Notes under the pieces: model-generated
Seen by the model: only the letters and a program-made list of their open reading frames with translations
What the model was told of the DNA's origin: nothing
Databases searched by the model: none
Shown: in pieces, positions 52,317-63,560 of the stretch
Layout of the letters: every line of letters begins with the position of its first letter
Numbering within the stretch: the stretch's first letter is position 1
DNA from: Kudoa neothunni
Taxonomy: Eukaryota > Cnidaria
Reading direction: 5' to 3'
Assembly: GCA_964304625.1 (NCBI GenBank)
Contig: OZ199838.1
Coordinates: 5,828,001 to 5,892,000, forward strand
Length of the DNA stretch: 64,000 nt
Translations under genes and position numbers: made by a program

Positions 52317-55300
52317 CTAACGAACATTTGTGGAAGAGATATCTGAACGTTGAATTAGTGAATGGAGCTTGACGAAAAAAATGCTCTCCAAACAATTAGC
52401 ATATTTCACGTAGATAGTTTCTATTGAGTTGTATAGTCGACAGTTGGAAAAAATTAACACAGCATCGTTCACAAATGCAGCTAGATTAGAATATTTATCA
52501 TCTTCAAGGTTGTTGGAAAGAGTGCTAAGATCCATAGGTGTTTTGACAACTGTGCCATAATCGGTCACAACAGACAAATCTACAGGGAGTAGAAAGGGCG
52601 AAGAAATGTCAAACGACTTCAGTTGAGTAATAACATCAGTAAGAACTCTTTTACCAACAAGTGACATGGGGGAGCAATGTCCAACCGCAATACGTTCCAA
52701 AAGATTGGTTTTACATATATCACAAACGAAATAACTGTAAAGAGTTGAGGATTCATCCGGAAAATTGATACACTCAGCGTGGTGCATACGAAAGCAAATT
52801 TGGCATTTGATAACGTCATCCTCATGTCTATCGTACGAATGGTCGGTAGGTTTAACAGAGTTGCCACAACTACACATAAATGGGTTCGACATAGGATCGA
52901 TGGATTTTGTTCCAACAAGAACACAATCATCTCGTGCCAGGTCACAACTAGGACAGTAAAAACGACTAACAACCGAAGCCTTCAATTTGGACATTCCATA
53001 ACATACACCATGAAACACATTCCCACAGCCAAAACACGACACAAATGTTCTATCTGTTGAAATGGCGTAAGAAGAGCAACAACAACTGGTTCGACTTGGT
53101 TGTTTATTGGAAAGATTGCTTTTATGGGATTTTTCAGAGTTGTCGGAATAATCGAATTCTTCATAGGGAAGCTTTGGTTTATGTGCTCGATTGCTCCTAC
53201 GAAAATGTGTATCTTTAAAACTGGAATTTTGATAAGCGGATGGAATTGAGTTATCGGAATTATTTTTGCATTTGTTAGACGATTTTAAGAATTTTCCAAT
53301 GATGAATTCTTCATTCGAATACAACCGATTTAATTTTTCTTGAATATCAATATAAGATGGATATGATGAGTTCTCCATCATCATATCGGAAAGCTTTTTA
53401 TTTCTTCTCAGATTTGCTTTCAAATATTCAGCATGAACATTCAACAGTTCTTCCACTTTGAAACCAAATACAGTATCAATTTTGGGTTTGAGTCTGAGTT
53501 TTTCTTCTTTAACCTGTTGATAAATAACCATATTTTCATAGCTCATATCAATGGTGGATGATTCTTGAGGTTTTTTTGAAGTTTTTGTAGCAGAAAGTGG
53601 TGTTGGTGTGGTAGTTGTTGATTTAACGATACCTTTGAAAATTGCACTATAATTGCCGAGGAAATGTTTGGTAGGATGCAAAGTGGGAGTTTGTTGTGTA
53701 TTCAACGGCATCATCAAATTTTCATTTTGCTGAATCGGTTTTTGCAAAGTAGTAGATGGAGAGAGCTGTTGTGCTCCATTAGCAGATGATAACGAGTCAC
53801 CATTACCAGCGTTACATTTGACGGCGTCATTTTGAGGCTTAACTTGTTGACTAGTTACTACAGCTCCTACTGCTGGGAGAGAACAATTAGTTCTAGTTGT
53901 AGTGGCAAGATGTAACCATTTTTTATGCTGCAAGGTGTATTCGGTTTGAAGTCGAGTGCGTTCATCTTCAATTTTGGCCCAAAAACGTTTAATCAGTATA
54001 GTATTAACTTCATTTTCATGAACCCATGCGGTAGTACTGTGCTTGTAGACTAGTTTGGTGCTGTTGCGATTGTTGTTTTGGCATGAGGATGAAGCTGAAG
54101 CCGAACGTAGCACATGCTCATTGACCAAATGTTCTGGAGGAACTGAATTCTTTCGAAATGAGGACACATATCGTCCATCATCGTCGCCATAGGTGGCTGT
54201 GTCGATTTTGCTTTTGGATATAATATCGATTTCACCATCCTTATTCAATATCAAGCTGTTATTATCGATAAGATGGTAGTTGGTACTATTAACTAATTTG
54301 GAGAGAGGTTGAACCGTTCTTTTAACAAAGTACGCATAAATAAGCCCGTCGGAGGAGATAGATTTAGCATCTAAGATCTCTTCGGTGACAATACCCTCAT
54401 CCACTTGGGAGCAATAGATAGGAGTGGTTTGTAAGTTGATACCACCAACTACGATCTCATCGGTGCCTCTAATGTCATTTGAGTTATTGTTGAGATTGTC
54501 CAGATCGAGGCAAGTGTAGAATAACTTCATTAAATAAGCAATATCGAAAATGGAAGACACACTAAGCATTCTGACTTCCCAAATTCTTCCAATAGATGGT
54601 CTTGGAAAACACATTGGCCAATTTTGAGTGCTTGACGATCGATAAGAGCTATTGTTGTAGTTGAAACCTTTCACCTCACAGAGACCAGCCTTTCTTCCCA
54701 AACGAAAACGTTCATCTGCACAAATTCGGTACACACGCAACACATCACACATATTGGATACCACTTGTCGACTGTTCACAAAGTGTTTCAATTCACGGGT
54801 CATCAAATTATCTGGCATGGTAATCAACGGCTTCCTACTGGACATCAAACCTTGCTCAATACTTTGCAGTAGTGCACTTCCTTTTCGAATGAAAAATTTG
54901 GACACCGCTTCGCCAGGTATATAGTCGTTCACATTGAAGGATGAAGCGAATAAATTTGATGGCATAATTTGGTTAGATTCGATAGATGCAAGGGGGTTGT
55001 TATGAGCTCCAACAGGAGCCAACGAAGGTAACACATTAGTTTGGCATTCATTTAACATTGGTGAGGTCTTGCTGTTGGCAGCTGCAACACATGACGAGTT
55101 ATAGTTATTCTTCGAAATTCTCTCCACAATTTTATTCAAATAGCCAGGTTTTTGAGTAAATTTTTGCAACGCATCATTTCTGCCAGCTAAGTTAATCAAA
55201 TACCAACCACCCTCGCCAGATAATCTGTATTCTTCTCCTTTTTGGTTCCACACCCGATGTTGAGGGGGTTTTCTGAATTTAACAAACGGATTGTTGATAG

Positions 55301-57419
55301 TGACCGTTGAATGTTTGTGGGAGGGCGACTTAAATTGCGGTATTGCGCCTTTCACAATCACATCAACATTCACCAACTCATCAACTTCATTGTAGTGTTT
55401 AATTAGCTCATAGGTTTGAAAATTTCTAACCAAGATGGGATTGGGTTTTGCACGATGGGATTTTTCCACTTTGGTGTCTGGACACACAATTTTACATGGT
55501 AAAAGATGCCCAGTTGAATCGAACCAACTGGATTGGAAGGTAAAAGGTTTGATCATGTGGTAAAAAAGCAAAATCAATGCAGCCAGTTTCGCAGGACTAG
55601 ATGCCAATCTAACACACTTGGCCCACGCAGGAAGTTGATGATACCATATCGGATTGAGATACGGTGACGGGAGAAGACTCTCCAAATTGATAAGTGTGTT
55701 TTGTATCAACTTTAAAAACGCAAACTCGTGAACGACACGGTACGACGCGCCATTACATTTCCTCAACTCAACAATATCTTTATACAATTGATCAAACCCA
55801 CCGGACCATGACAGATTATGATAAATCATTTGCGAATTGTACACTTTTTTAGATAGGTTAGGATGCCATAAAGCTGAATGCTCATTCGCGCAAAAATAAT
55901 AGTAATAATTGGAATAACGAAGATAACCATCGTTCATCCCAATAAAATAAAAACGGGAATTTTTTAATGATACAATCGATGTGCTCTTATCTACTACTAC
56001 TGTGGAGGAAACAGCAACCAAATCCAACTCATATATTGGAGTATAGCCGGGGAAACATTCGGATTTGATTATGGCTGAATTCCTACCAACCTCCTTACAC
56101 ACATCGTGTTGGTGGATATAATCCACAAGTTGCTGTGATAGACTGTCCGTCGCATTACGATTCAAATAGGTCAACAATTTCTCAACCGCAGCGACGCTAC
56201 TATAGTAGGTCAATTTTCCCGTTGAATCCTCGACAAATATGCGACGTACAGTAAACCAATAAAGTCTTCCACAACTATCAACTCCAATAGGTTTTAAGCT
56301 TTGCTCGACGTTTCTGTAACGATAATAGAGGTCATCAATAGTTAATCCATTCAAGGAATGTTCACAACAGGACGAACATATCAATTGTTGTTGCTCATAT
56401 CGGGCATTTACGAGGCATTCTTTATGATAGGTACGGGGGCAAAGACAACACAACACGAGATTACCAGGTTTTTTGCATAATCTATCACAACAACAAGTAG
56501 TTTCACGAAAATATAAAACACATAGAATGTTACTTGCACAACCTGTCGGACATCCTAAGTGAATTACTACCAGTGAAATATGTTGAGAAGACAGTAGATG
56601 TTATAAAATTTGAGTGTAACGCTCTTAACAAACAAACTTTGTCATCAATCGACGAAGATATAGGAAAACCAGCTTTACTAACGATACTTTTATAGAGGGG
56701 TAACAATGAGTTGGAAGAGGAAAAGTATATTTTTACAGCTTCCACCCAAGTAAAGTTATCGATAGCATTATTAAATACGTGGGCAGAATCCTTTTCGTTT
56801 GGTGTGAAATAGGTAATTCCGTTATTTTCATCGTCAATAAAAAGAACACGAAGATAAGCTAGAAATATTTCAGCTATCAATGGCGATTGGCCTTGATGAA
56901 TCAGACAAAAACAAAAATCTTCAAATCTAAATGGGGCCAATCGAAGAATTGTTCTCATTCGGATAGAACAGTCATAGATTTCAATGATTGACATCAGTAG
57001 GTGATTGGGAATAAAATTCAAATCTTCCGATCCACATAATAACAACTTATCGTCGTCGACTAAACTGCTGCAGTTACCAGCTAACGCTAACGTCATGCTT
57101 TTATCGTTGCGCACCACAGACCAACAATGCCTCTCTGGACACATATCACTAACAATCACGTCACGATGAGTGTAAAAAGTGATAGGTGACTCGATTGCGA
57201 TAAGATTGCTATGACCAACTCTACCATTCGATTTATTGGTATCAGCAGGCTGTAATTTAGCTAATCTCCAACTTAACTACATGAAACTAAACACATTCTA
57301 CCTTTTAATTTTTCAGATTGCCGCAAACTACGACGCAAAGGTTTCGGACAACCAGCGCCATCCATCAATCCACAGATTGTTTGTAAGGTCAGATCGGACA
57401 CTCCCGTGTCTCTCACCAT
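52317..57419 (-). CDS. BPTF: NURF chromatin-remodelling subunit, BPTF/NURF301 orthologue
   Basis: BPTF is the large subunit of the ISWI-containing NURF complex and reads H3K4me3 and acetylated histones. Three exons: 57419-57302, 57260-56534 and 56481-52317, with introns of 41 and 52 bp; 1669 residues. Domains in order: DDT (about 123-185: IPNHLLMSIIEIYD, LAPFRFEDFC) with the following ISWI-contact block (NFTWVEAVKIYF); PHD1 created across the second splice (CKLCKKPGNLVLCCLC, residues about 282-315); a WHIM-like PIGVDSCGRLYWF; a long Ser/Asn-rich middle; PHD2 (about 1415-1470, CFGCGNVFHGVC); PHD3 (about 1482-1545, CQICFRMHHAEC); bromodomain (about 1552-1660, PFLLPVD, KTPMDLST, and the acetyl-lysine-binding Asn in the C-R-L-YN motif). 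It is much shorter than human (about 3000) or fly (about 2670) because the middle is reduced. No frameshift was seen. Confidence 0.95.
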
Positions 57420-58224
57420 GAGTTACTAATCTCTTTCTAAAATTACACATCTGCGTTCTTCCCGCACATAATTCTCAACCGACTATAGATCGTGTGTGTG
57501 GTTTTATGATTGAGCCAAATTTTCACCATTTATTTGATTGTGCGTGCGCATGAAAAATTTATAGGTAACGGTTCAACGTGTATTCTAAGGTTGCACTAGT
57601 TCTAAGCATTATTCTTGGTGAGAAATTTAAACTTAAAAAAATTTGACTGGATTCATAACATTGGTTCTATCATTATTATAACATAACAAAACCACGTTTC
57701 CGCATACTAATTACCAGATTTGTTAACGGATACTTACGATTCACGCCGGACGCTATTAAAATCCTGACGTCAGGTTAACCGAACTTAACCGAGAGTATGT
57801 GGCTCTGTGTTGCTAATCTACATTACTTTTACCTTGGTAAAATTTTTGACAAATTAGTATAAATACTATAATTGATTGTACTCGCTAATACAGATCCTAT
57901 GATTTTGTGTATGCGAATTGGTTGATTTTTTTTGGAAAAGTTTGACGAAAGATCACCCAAATGATTTTAAAATAATCTAGTTTGTATTATTAACGGTGTT
58001 TATTGGACAAATTAATTGGAATAGGAAATTAGAGTTTATCGTGATGAAATAGTGTTGTCGAGCCTCTAATCAACTTTTTATATTAATTTTGGCCGCAAGA
58101 GACTTATATTTTAAATGTATCGTGTGATAATTAAGACAGTCATGTTTATATAATAGAAGGGCTTGATACGTGGTTATTGTTACACATGAATTTGGGTTCG
58201 TTGCAATATGCCTCTATAACAGTA
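57420..58224. other. Upstream region of BPTF
   Basis: Spacer 5' of the BPTF start. An NRF1-like site, ATGCGCACGCA on the minus strand at about 57541-57551, lies about 120 bases upstream of the ATG and could be part of the promoter. No other gene is seen. Confidence 0.4.
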
Positions 58225-60445
58225 CTTCCTGTTTCAGTTTCCACACTCCTTATCAACAAAGAAATTATAAAACGGATTTATTATTAAGTGGGGAAATATT
58301 CCTACTAAAATTACGCAAAAAGGAGTCTACTTTTTAACGAGAAAACGAATGTAAGTCGAACATATACTACTAATAATTAATTAAATATTTTGACATTTTT
58401 CTTGTCTTTTTAAGGAAATAATTAGGTCATCGCGAGGCTCTTTATTAGATAAAGATACGCACACATCATAATGTACATAGTAAATGAATATTTAATATTT
58501 TAACGCAAAATATCCAAATGTGGATTTTCGCGCACTCGCCGAATATGAGTCTCTGTAATTTTTCATTTTAATTTAAAAATTAAATATTAAAATATGAACT
58601 AATCTTGAATGTTAATTTTTAGTTTTTATGATGTTTGAATGAATGTTGATCTTAAGTTGAAGTATACAAATTTGAAATAATTAAACAGATAAATCTATAA
58701 AACAAATTTTTTATGTTAATTAAAGTTTAATTCTTATTTGCTTATATTTCACCCCAAGATATATACCAGGGGTGGCCGGACTTGCTCAGATCAGAAGCCA
58801 ACTTCAGGGTCAACCGAATTTGCAAGAGCCGCAAGGCATTAAAATCAATTATGTTCATATTTCTTATTTAAAACTTACATTTTTAGAAAATTTTTGGTAA
58901 ATGCGAAGATTAGATGTTGTAACATTATAAATAAAGGCTTCTTAATTTTTGTCGAATCCGGTTAATCACTGGAAAACTTTATATAATTATTACAGGTATA
59001 ATTTATGATGGTTTTTCCAACAAAAAATTAGTGGTTAATGCTCCAAAATACTTTTTCCCTATGGAATATGTTGAAATAACAAAATATTTTTCATATTTAA
59101 TCATGTATGGTAGTCTGACAAAAAATTAAAATATTTACGAATAAAGTAATAACACAAAAATTTAATGCTTTTGAGTAATTATTTTTTAGACATTCCTTCT
59201 AATGTTACAAGTTTTTTGCTTCCATATTTCAGTGAGCTGAAGGTAATCTGGTTCGTATGCTGTTAACGCTGTACGAATAAGCTCCACCAGGTGTTTTTTT
59301 GTCAGCAAGGAATCCGCGATGCTTCAATTTCAAAAACTTTATCGTTTAATAATTAAACTCAAAACAATAAGTTGTTTCAAAGATAGAAACATGTTTGAGG
59401 AAAGTTTCTTTTAATTTTGAATATTTAGTTTCTGGAACGTATTTCCAAAATTCGCTTGGTGAGTCTGAATTATGAATCATCTATTAAGCTTTGGTTTTAA
59501 TGTGTTTTATACTTTCGATATATATCACTTTGGTAATGGATAAACATTAGTTCTAATTGTATTTCCTAATAAAATTGGTAATAATTCTATTTCGCATCAG
59601 ATATTAAAACTATATCGTAGTTTGTAACTATGTTTTCTAATCAAAAATATTATCTAATTTACGATTAAAGAGTTCATCTCTTCACTTGCATAAATAGTTT
59701 AAACTTGGTATTTTTCTGAATTAACGAGCTGGTTAAATTAAAAAAAAATCAACTTAAACGAATGTTTTTCCAAGAGCCATGGTTTGGCCACCCCTGGTAT
59801 ATACAATACATTTTTTAAGAATTCAAATGATTTTAAAACATTTTATAATTGTTTATTAATTCTATTGAGAACTAAATGTTAATATAATTTTTTAATTTGG
59901 ACTATTTAAGATACCAACTGAATAATTTATATATAAAAATTAGAAATAAATAAATTATCATTTGCATTTTATTTATTAATAAATCGAAAATAGTAGGTTG
60001 AAAAAGTAAATTAATTCTAAACAAAATTTATCAAATGACATGTCTACCAAACTTATTTCAGCTTCGATTGCGCACGAATCGCACGTAATATACTTCGAGA
60101 GAGATTCCAATTACGTAGAATAGGTACATCGCGTAAAAAACATTCTTGGTCGTACAATTTTTTAGTTGATTGAAGGTACGATTCTCGGACTTACAATTAC
60201 TGTGTCACGTAATCCATATTAATGGCCACTTAAAGCGTCATGTAATCCATACTAATGGTCACCTAACGTATATTATGTGTCACGAAACTTATACCTTACG
60301 TCACGTAAACCACATTTTGAGATAATAATTATTTATTGTGAGTAAGCATCGATCGTTCTCGTTCTATTTTTGACTCGGGGTTTCTCTGCGCTTCTAAAAG
60401 ATATAACAAACCGTCTCCCGGATCCCTCTAGTCGGGAAGTCTTTC
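58225..60445 (+). mobile_element. Non-autonomous hAT-like element, copy 2, split by a nested insertion
   Basis: The outer parts align by eye to the copy at 14395-15425: GGAGTCTACTTT followed by AACGAG near 58325, ATTAAAGTTTAATTCTTAT near 58720, TTTTAAAACATTTTATAA near 59830 and TTATTTCAGCTTCGATT near 60055, ending with CTCCCGGATCCCTCTAGTCGG near 60415. In copy 1 the second and third landmarks are about 75 bases apart; here they are separated by an extra 1-kb block (58767-59796). The left limit is approximate. Confidence 0.6.
58767..59796. mobile_element. Non-autonomous hAT element nested in copy 2 (CAGGGGTGGCC family)
   Basis: Begins CAGGGGTGGCCGG and ends TGGCCACCCCTG, an inverted repeat of at least 11 bp with the hAT-like CAGGGG start. 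It is flanked by an 8-bp duplication, ATATATAC on the left and GTATATAC on the right (7 of 8 identical). Length is 1030 bp; no coding frame is recognised. It must be younger than the element it interrupts. Confidence 0.85.
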
Positions 60446-60870
60446 CTGGAATATTACATTCTGTGATGACGTGAAATTTTTTGGAACATTATAAATGATT
60501 ATAATAATGATATTTTATTTATTTTATGAGATCATTTTCATGAAACTGGACAGAATAACAGACGTTGTGTATTATTTTAGATTCTTAATAAGTTTTTCTT
60601 TGTATATATCGTTACTAAAATGATTCCAAATTGGAAAAGTAAAGGTAAAATTACTTTATTAATCAATAAGAATGAATATTTTTAAAATTAAATTTAACTA
60701 TAAGAATGGGTTAAGATTTATATAAAGTATTTTCTTAAGCGTGAAATTTTCTCGGTGTTGGTAAGTTTGGGCAAGTACCAAATATTGGTCCTAATATATA
60801 ACAGACCAACATCATCTGTAATTGCGGTTTTGAGTCATATTAGGCGCAAAATATCATTAATACTTTAAAC

Positions 60871-61227
60871 CAGGGGTAAATTAAGTGACGCCAAAATATG
60901 GTACAGGCAATGTTTTCATAATGCGGTTTGTTACGTATTTAATAATTTCGGAAGAGTTATGTTATCCTGGGTTATTTAACTTAATTAAGATGTTGACAGA
61001 AGTGTTTAAAATATTTTTAGGAGTAAACATTTAACAATTTTTTATCAAAATATTATCAGTATCTGTCGTTTGTACTTCGTTTGTCCTTTTAGAGATGTAG
61101 CCTAATAATACTCAAATAAGTATACCACCCTAAAGTAGATGTGAATATAACTTCCAAGTTAGGGGGTAAATTTGGGGTTCTCACTAGGTTCGAGGGTAAA
61201 ATTTGAATAAACCGTTGAAAACCCCTG
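60871..61227. mobile_element. Non-autonomous hAT element, CAGGGGTTCTC family, second copy
   Basis: Starts CAGGGGTAAATTAAGTGACG and ends ACCGTTGAAAACCCCTG, matching the ends of the complete copy at 39737-40364 except that about 45 bases next to the left terminus are missing. Shared interior landmarks include TTATCC.GGGTTATT and TAACTTCCAAGTT. The flanks CTTTAAAC and TTCTAATT do not match, so the target duplication has decayed. Confidence 0.75.
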
Positions 61228-61798
61228 TTCTAATTCAGAAATATGTTTTTTATGCGTTAAACCAAAATAGTAATCTCATTCTTTAAAATACCATCCTTCA
61301 AAAGTCTGACGATTCGTTGCTAGGTATTATCCGTTTGAAATTTCCCCATACTTCCATCTCGAAGAATTAAAATTACAAAGATGGTGCTTTTTTCGAAGTA
61401 GTACGAGCATTGAAATTTTCGATATTCGCCTTTTCAAATACTATCGAGTATGCATGACGGGGTTGTTAATATTAATTATATGATTTTAACTAAATTTAAT
61501 CTTAATAATCCAACAATATTTCACATTATAATTAAAATTTAATAACAATTTATTTATTTTGGATAATATACATTAATTTTTAGAATAATTATTCAACAAT
61601 AAACAAATTTTATATTCTCACAATACATATTCCGCCAACAGTGGACGAAATGCGCTTTTAAATTATTTAGGCTATACTATACAAATATAATTCAACGTTA
61701 TATTACATACGTCATTAATAGATATATGAATATTAGTTCAAAATTTTAAAAGCTATTAGACATCAATGTTATCTTGAAGGTGTCAAAAGATTATGAAT
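61228..61798. other. Intergenic DNA
   Basis: AT-rich sequence, no gene seen. Confidence 0.4.
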
Positions 61799-61806
61799 TA
61801 TAAAAG
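61799..61806 (+). promoter_or_regulatory. TATA box candidate (TATAAAAG)
   Basis: A consensus TATAAAAG stands about 92 bases before an ATG that opens a 47-codon frame. A start site 25-35 bases downstream (about 61830-61840) would leave a 5' leader of about 60 bases. It may be chance in AT-rich DNA, although the G at the end is less expected. Confidence 0.35.
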
Positions 61807-61897
61807 GCAAAAATAACGATCAATATACAACCAGAATAATTTTCACTCTTAAACAAAACACGGAAAATCGCTTTTCACAACTAAACAACAATACAAA

Positions 61898-62041
61898 ATG
61901 AGAGGAAGTGCAGTTCGAAGTAGGTTTAATCTGCGCAAGCGTGGTTGTTTAAAATTACGAATGGTGCTTGACCGCTTCATAGAACCCAAGTTCCGTTTTC
62001 TGCACTATAAGAAGTACTGCGACAAAAAATCAGTAAATTAA
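61898..62041 (+). CDS. Possible small basic protein, 47 residues
   Basis: A short open frame with an A-rich leader (ACAAAATGAG) downstream of a TATA-like element. The product, starting MRGSAVRSRF and ending in KKYCDKKSVN, is strongly basic with several aromatic residues and two separated Cys. It has no signal peptide, and I do not recognise the family. GC content is locally higher than in the surrounding DNA, which favours coding, but at 47 codons chance cannot be excluded; it might also be the first exon of a longer gene. There are no neighbours on the same strand. Confidence 0.3.
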   Translation: MRGSAVRSRFNLRKRGCLKLRMVLDRFIEPKFRFLHYKKYCDKKSVN

Positions 62042-62715
62042 AGTTGCTTCAATCGTGTTTAACATCTAATAGATTCTACTTTGGGGATCTGTTGCCATTG
62101 TTTGGAATGTTGTGACGTTTACATGTAATCATAGAAACATGTCAATCGATGTTTATATGATTGAAACTGTTAGATATAATGGGTCATCGATATGCTGAAG
62201 ATCGTTATAACGATATAATAAATGTATGCTCAATCATAATTTCCTTATTGTATTGATAATTGCATGGTGTAGCGCAAAACTTATTCTGTGATTGGCTTCA
62301 ACTTTGAAATAGAAGATTACAAAGTTCCTGGTGTTCATGGAAATCACAAATGTAGTGATACTTGAGATACTGCTTTTATATAATACACGTCTTTCTGTGA
62401 CAAATGATATTTTAAATGTGTTTATTTTTTTTCTTATTACTTAGCATATTATTTCGAGATCTTCGGTAATAAATGTAAAATTAGCAGTAGTTTAAATTCG
62501 GACTGCTCAAATAAGCTGATATGCGCTAGTGGTAACATTTAATTTAGCACATAATAAAGCACAAAATTTGTTTGCATATATTTTCTAATATTTAATGAAG
62601 AGAAATTAAATGAGTTATCTGTCTTTATTAATGGGTGATAAATTATACATGTAGGGTGATAAATTTACAAAATACATTAGCTGATATGGAAATGTTATTT
62701 TTATTGTTGCATTTA
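62042..62715. other. Intergenic DNA downstream of PRCC
   Basis: AT-rich sequence, no further gene seen. The right end should contain the PRCC 3' untranslated region. Confidence 0.4.
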
Positions 62716-63560
62716 TTAAAAACCATATTTCATTCGAGATTGTTGGCGATTCGCTCTGCTCTTAGCCCATTTATTTTTGAGTTGTGTCTCCATTTGTCTA
62801 GCTTGTAGGGCCAAATATGTGATTTGATGTCGTTTTTTACTTTCCCCACCCAATGCAACTCCAGTGTAGGTGGATTCACGTTCTTGGGTTAGTTGTTTAA
62901 GAGCATCGATATCTTGATTTTTAAGTTGGTCGGCATTCACATCGATACAATGTATTGGTTGACGACGCTTACGATCGCCAGTCAGACGTTTCAGTGACTC
63001 ATCGTCCAAAATATTTTGTATATGGGAAGTGGAACTATCTGGGTAAGTTATGGTATCATTTGAGGGCTCAAAATCCATAATAATTTTATGCGCATCATTT
63101 GAAACGTGTTTAATTTCGTCTGTTGGCTCCTCTTCCCCATTTTCGTAACCATTCTCAACAATCTCAGGCGCAAATTGTGAATTCAATCCGAAGAAATCCT
63201 TATCATTTTTGTTGTTGTCTGACGAATCACTTGAGTTATCAGAATCATACGCAGCTACCAAAGAAAAGTTTTTTGTACTCTGAGTAGACGATTTAGTACT
63301 GTTGCCATCGTTTTTCGTATCTATATTTTTCACTTTAAGTGGTAAAAACTCAGACAATTGTTTCGAAGGTTTGGTCGTTTGGCCAACTGGTTTAGTTTTC
63401 GGCAAAAAACTTAATTCTAGGTTAGAAGATTCGACGAGGTTATCTTTTTTAAACTTTGGGGAAGGAAGCAAACCTAACAGCCCAACATTCTAAATCAACC
63501 AATTCACATCATTTAGAGATAAAAATCTAATTTTTACTTTTTTATCTATACTTGAGGCAT
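62716..63560 (-). CDS. PRCC: PRCC-family nuclear protein
   Basis: PRCC is a nuclear protein connected with splicing factors and the mitotic checkpoint; its C-terminal domain is the conserved part. The main exon (63489-62716, 257 codons plus stop) shows LDDESLKRLTGDRKRR (human DDEAFKRLQGKR), KKRHQITYLALQAR (human RRKHQITYLIHQAK) and an R..QS..KYGF C terminus, the family's exact end. The N-terminal half is Ser/Asp/Lys rich with repeated L-P short motifs (LLPSPK, SFLPK, EFLPLK), like the LPxPK motifs of human PRCC. The exon begins after an acceptor (TTTAG at 63494-63490) without an ATG, so a first exon is needed. The simplest candidate is a 9-base exon, ATGCCTCAA at 63560-63552, joined over a 62-bp intron; this is weak. 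At about 260 residues it is roughly half the human length, lacking the proline-rich part. Confidence 0.85.
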
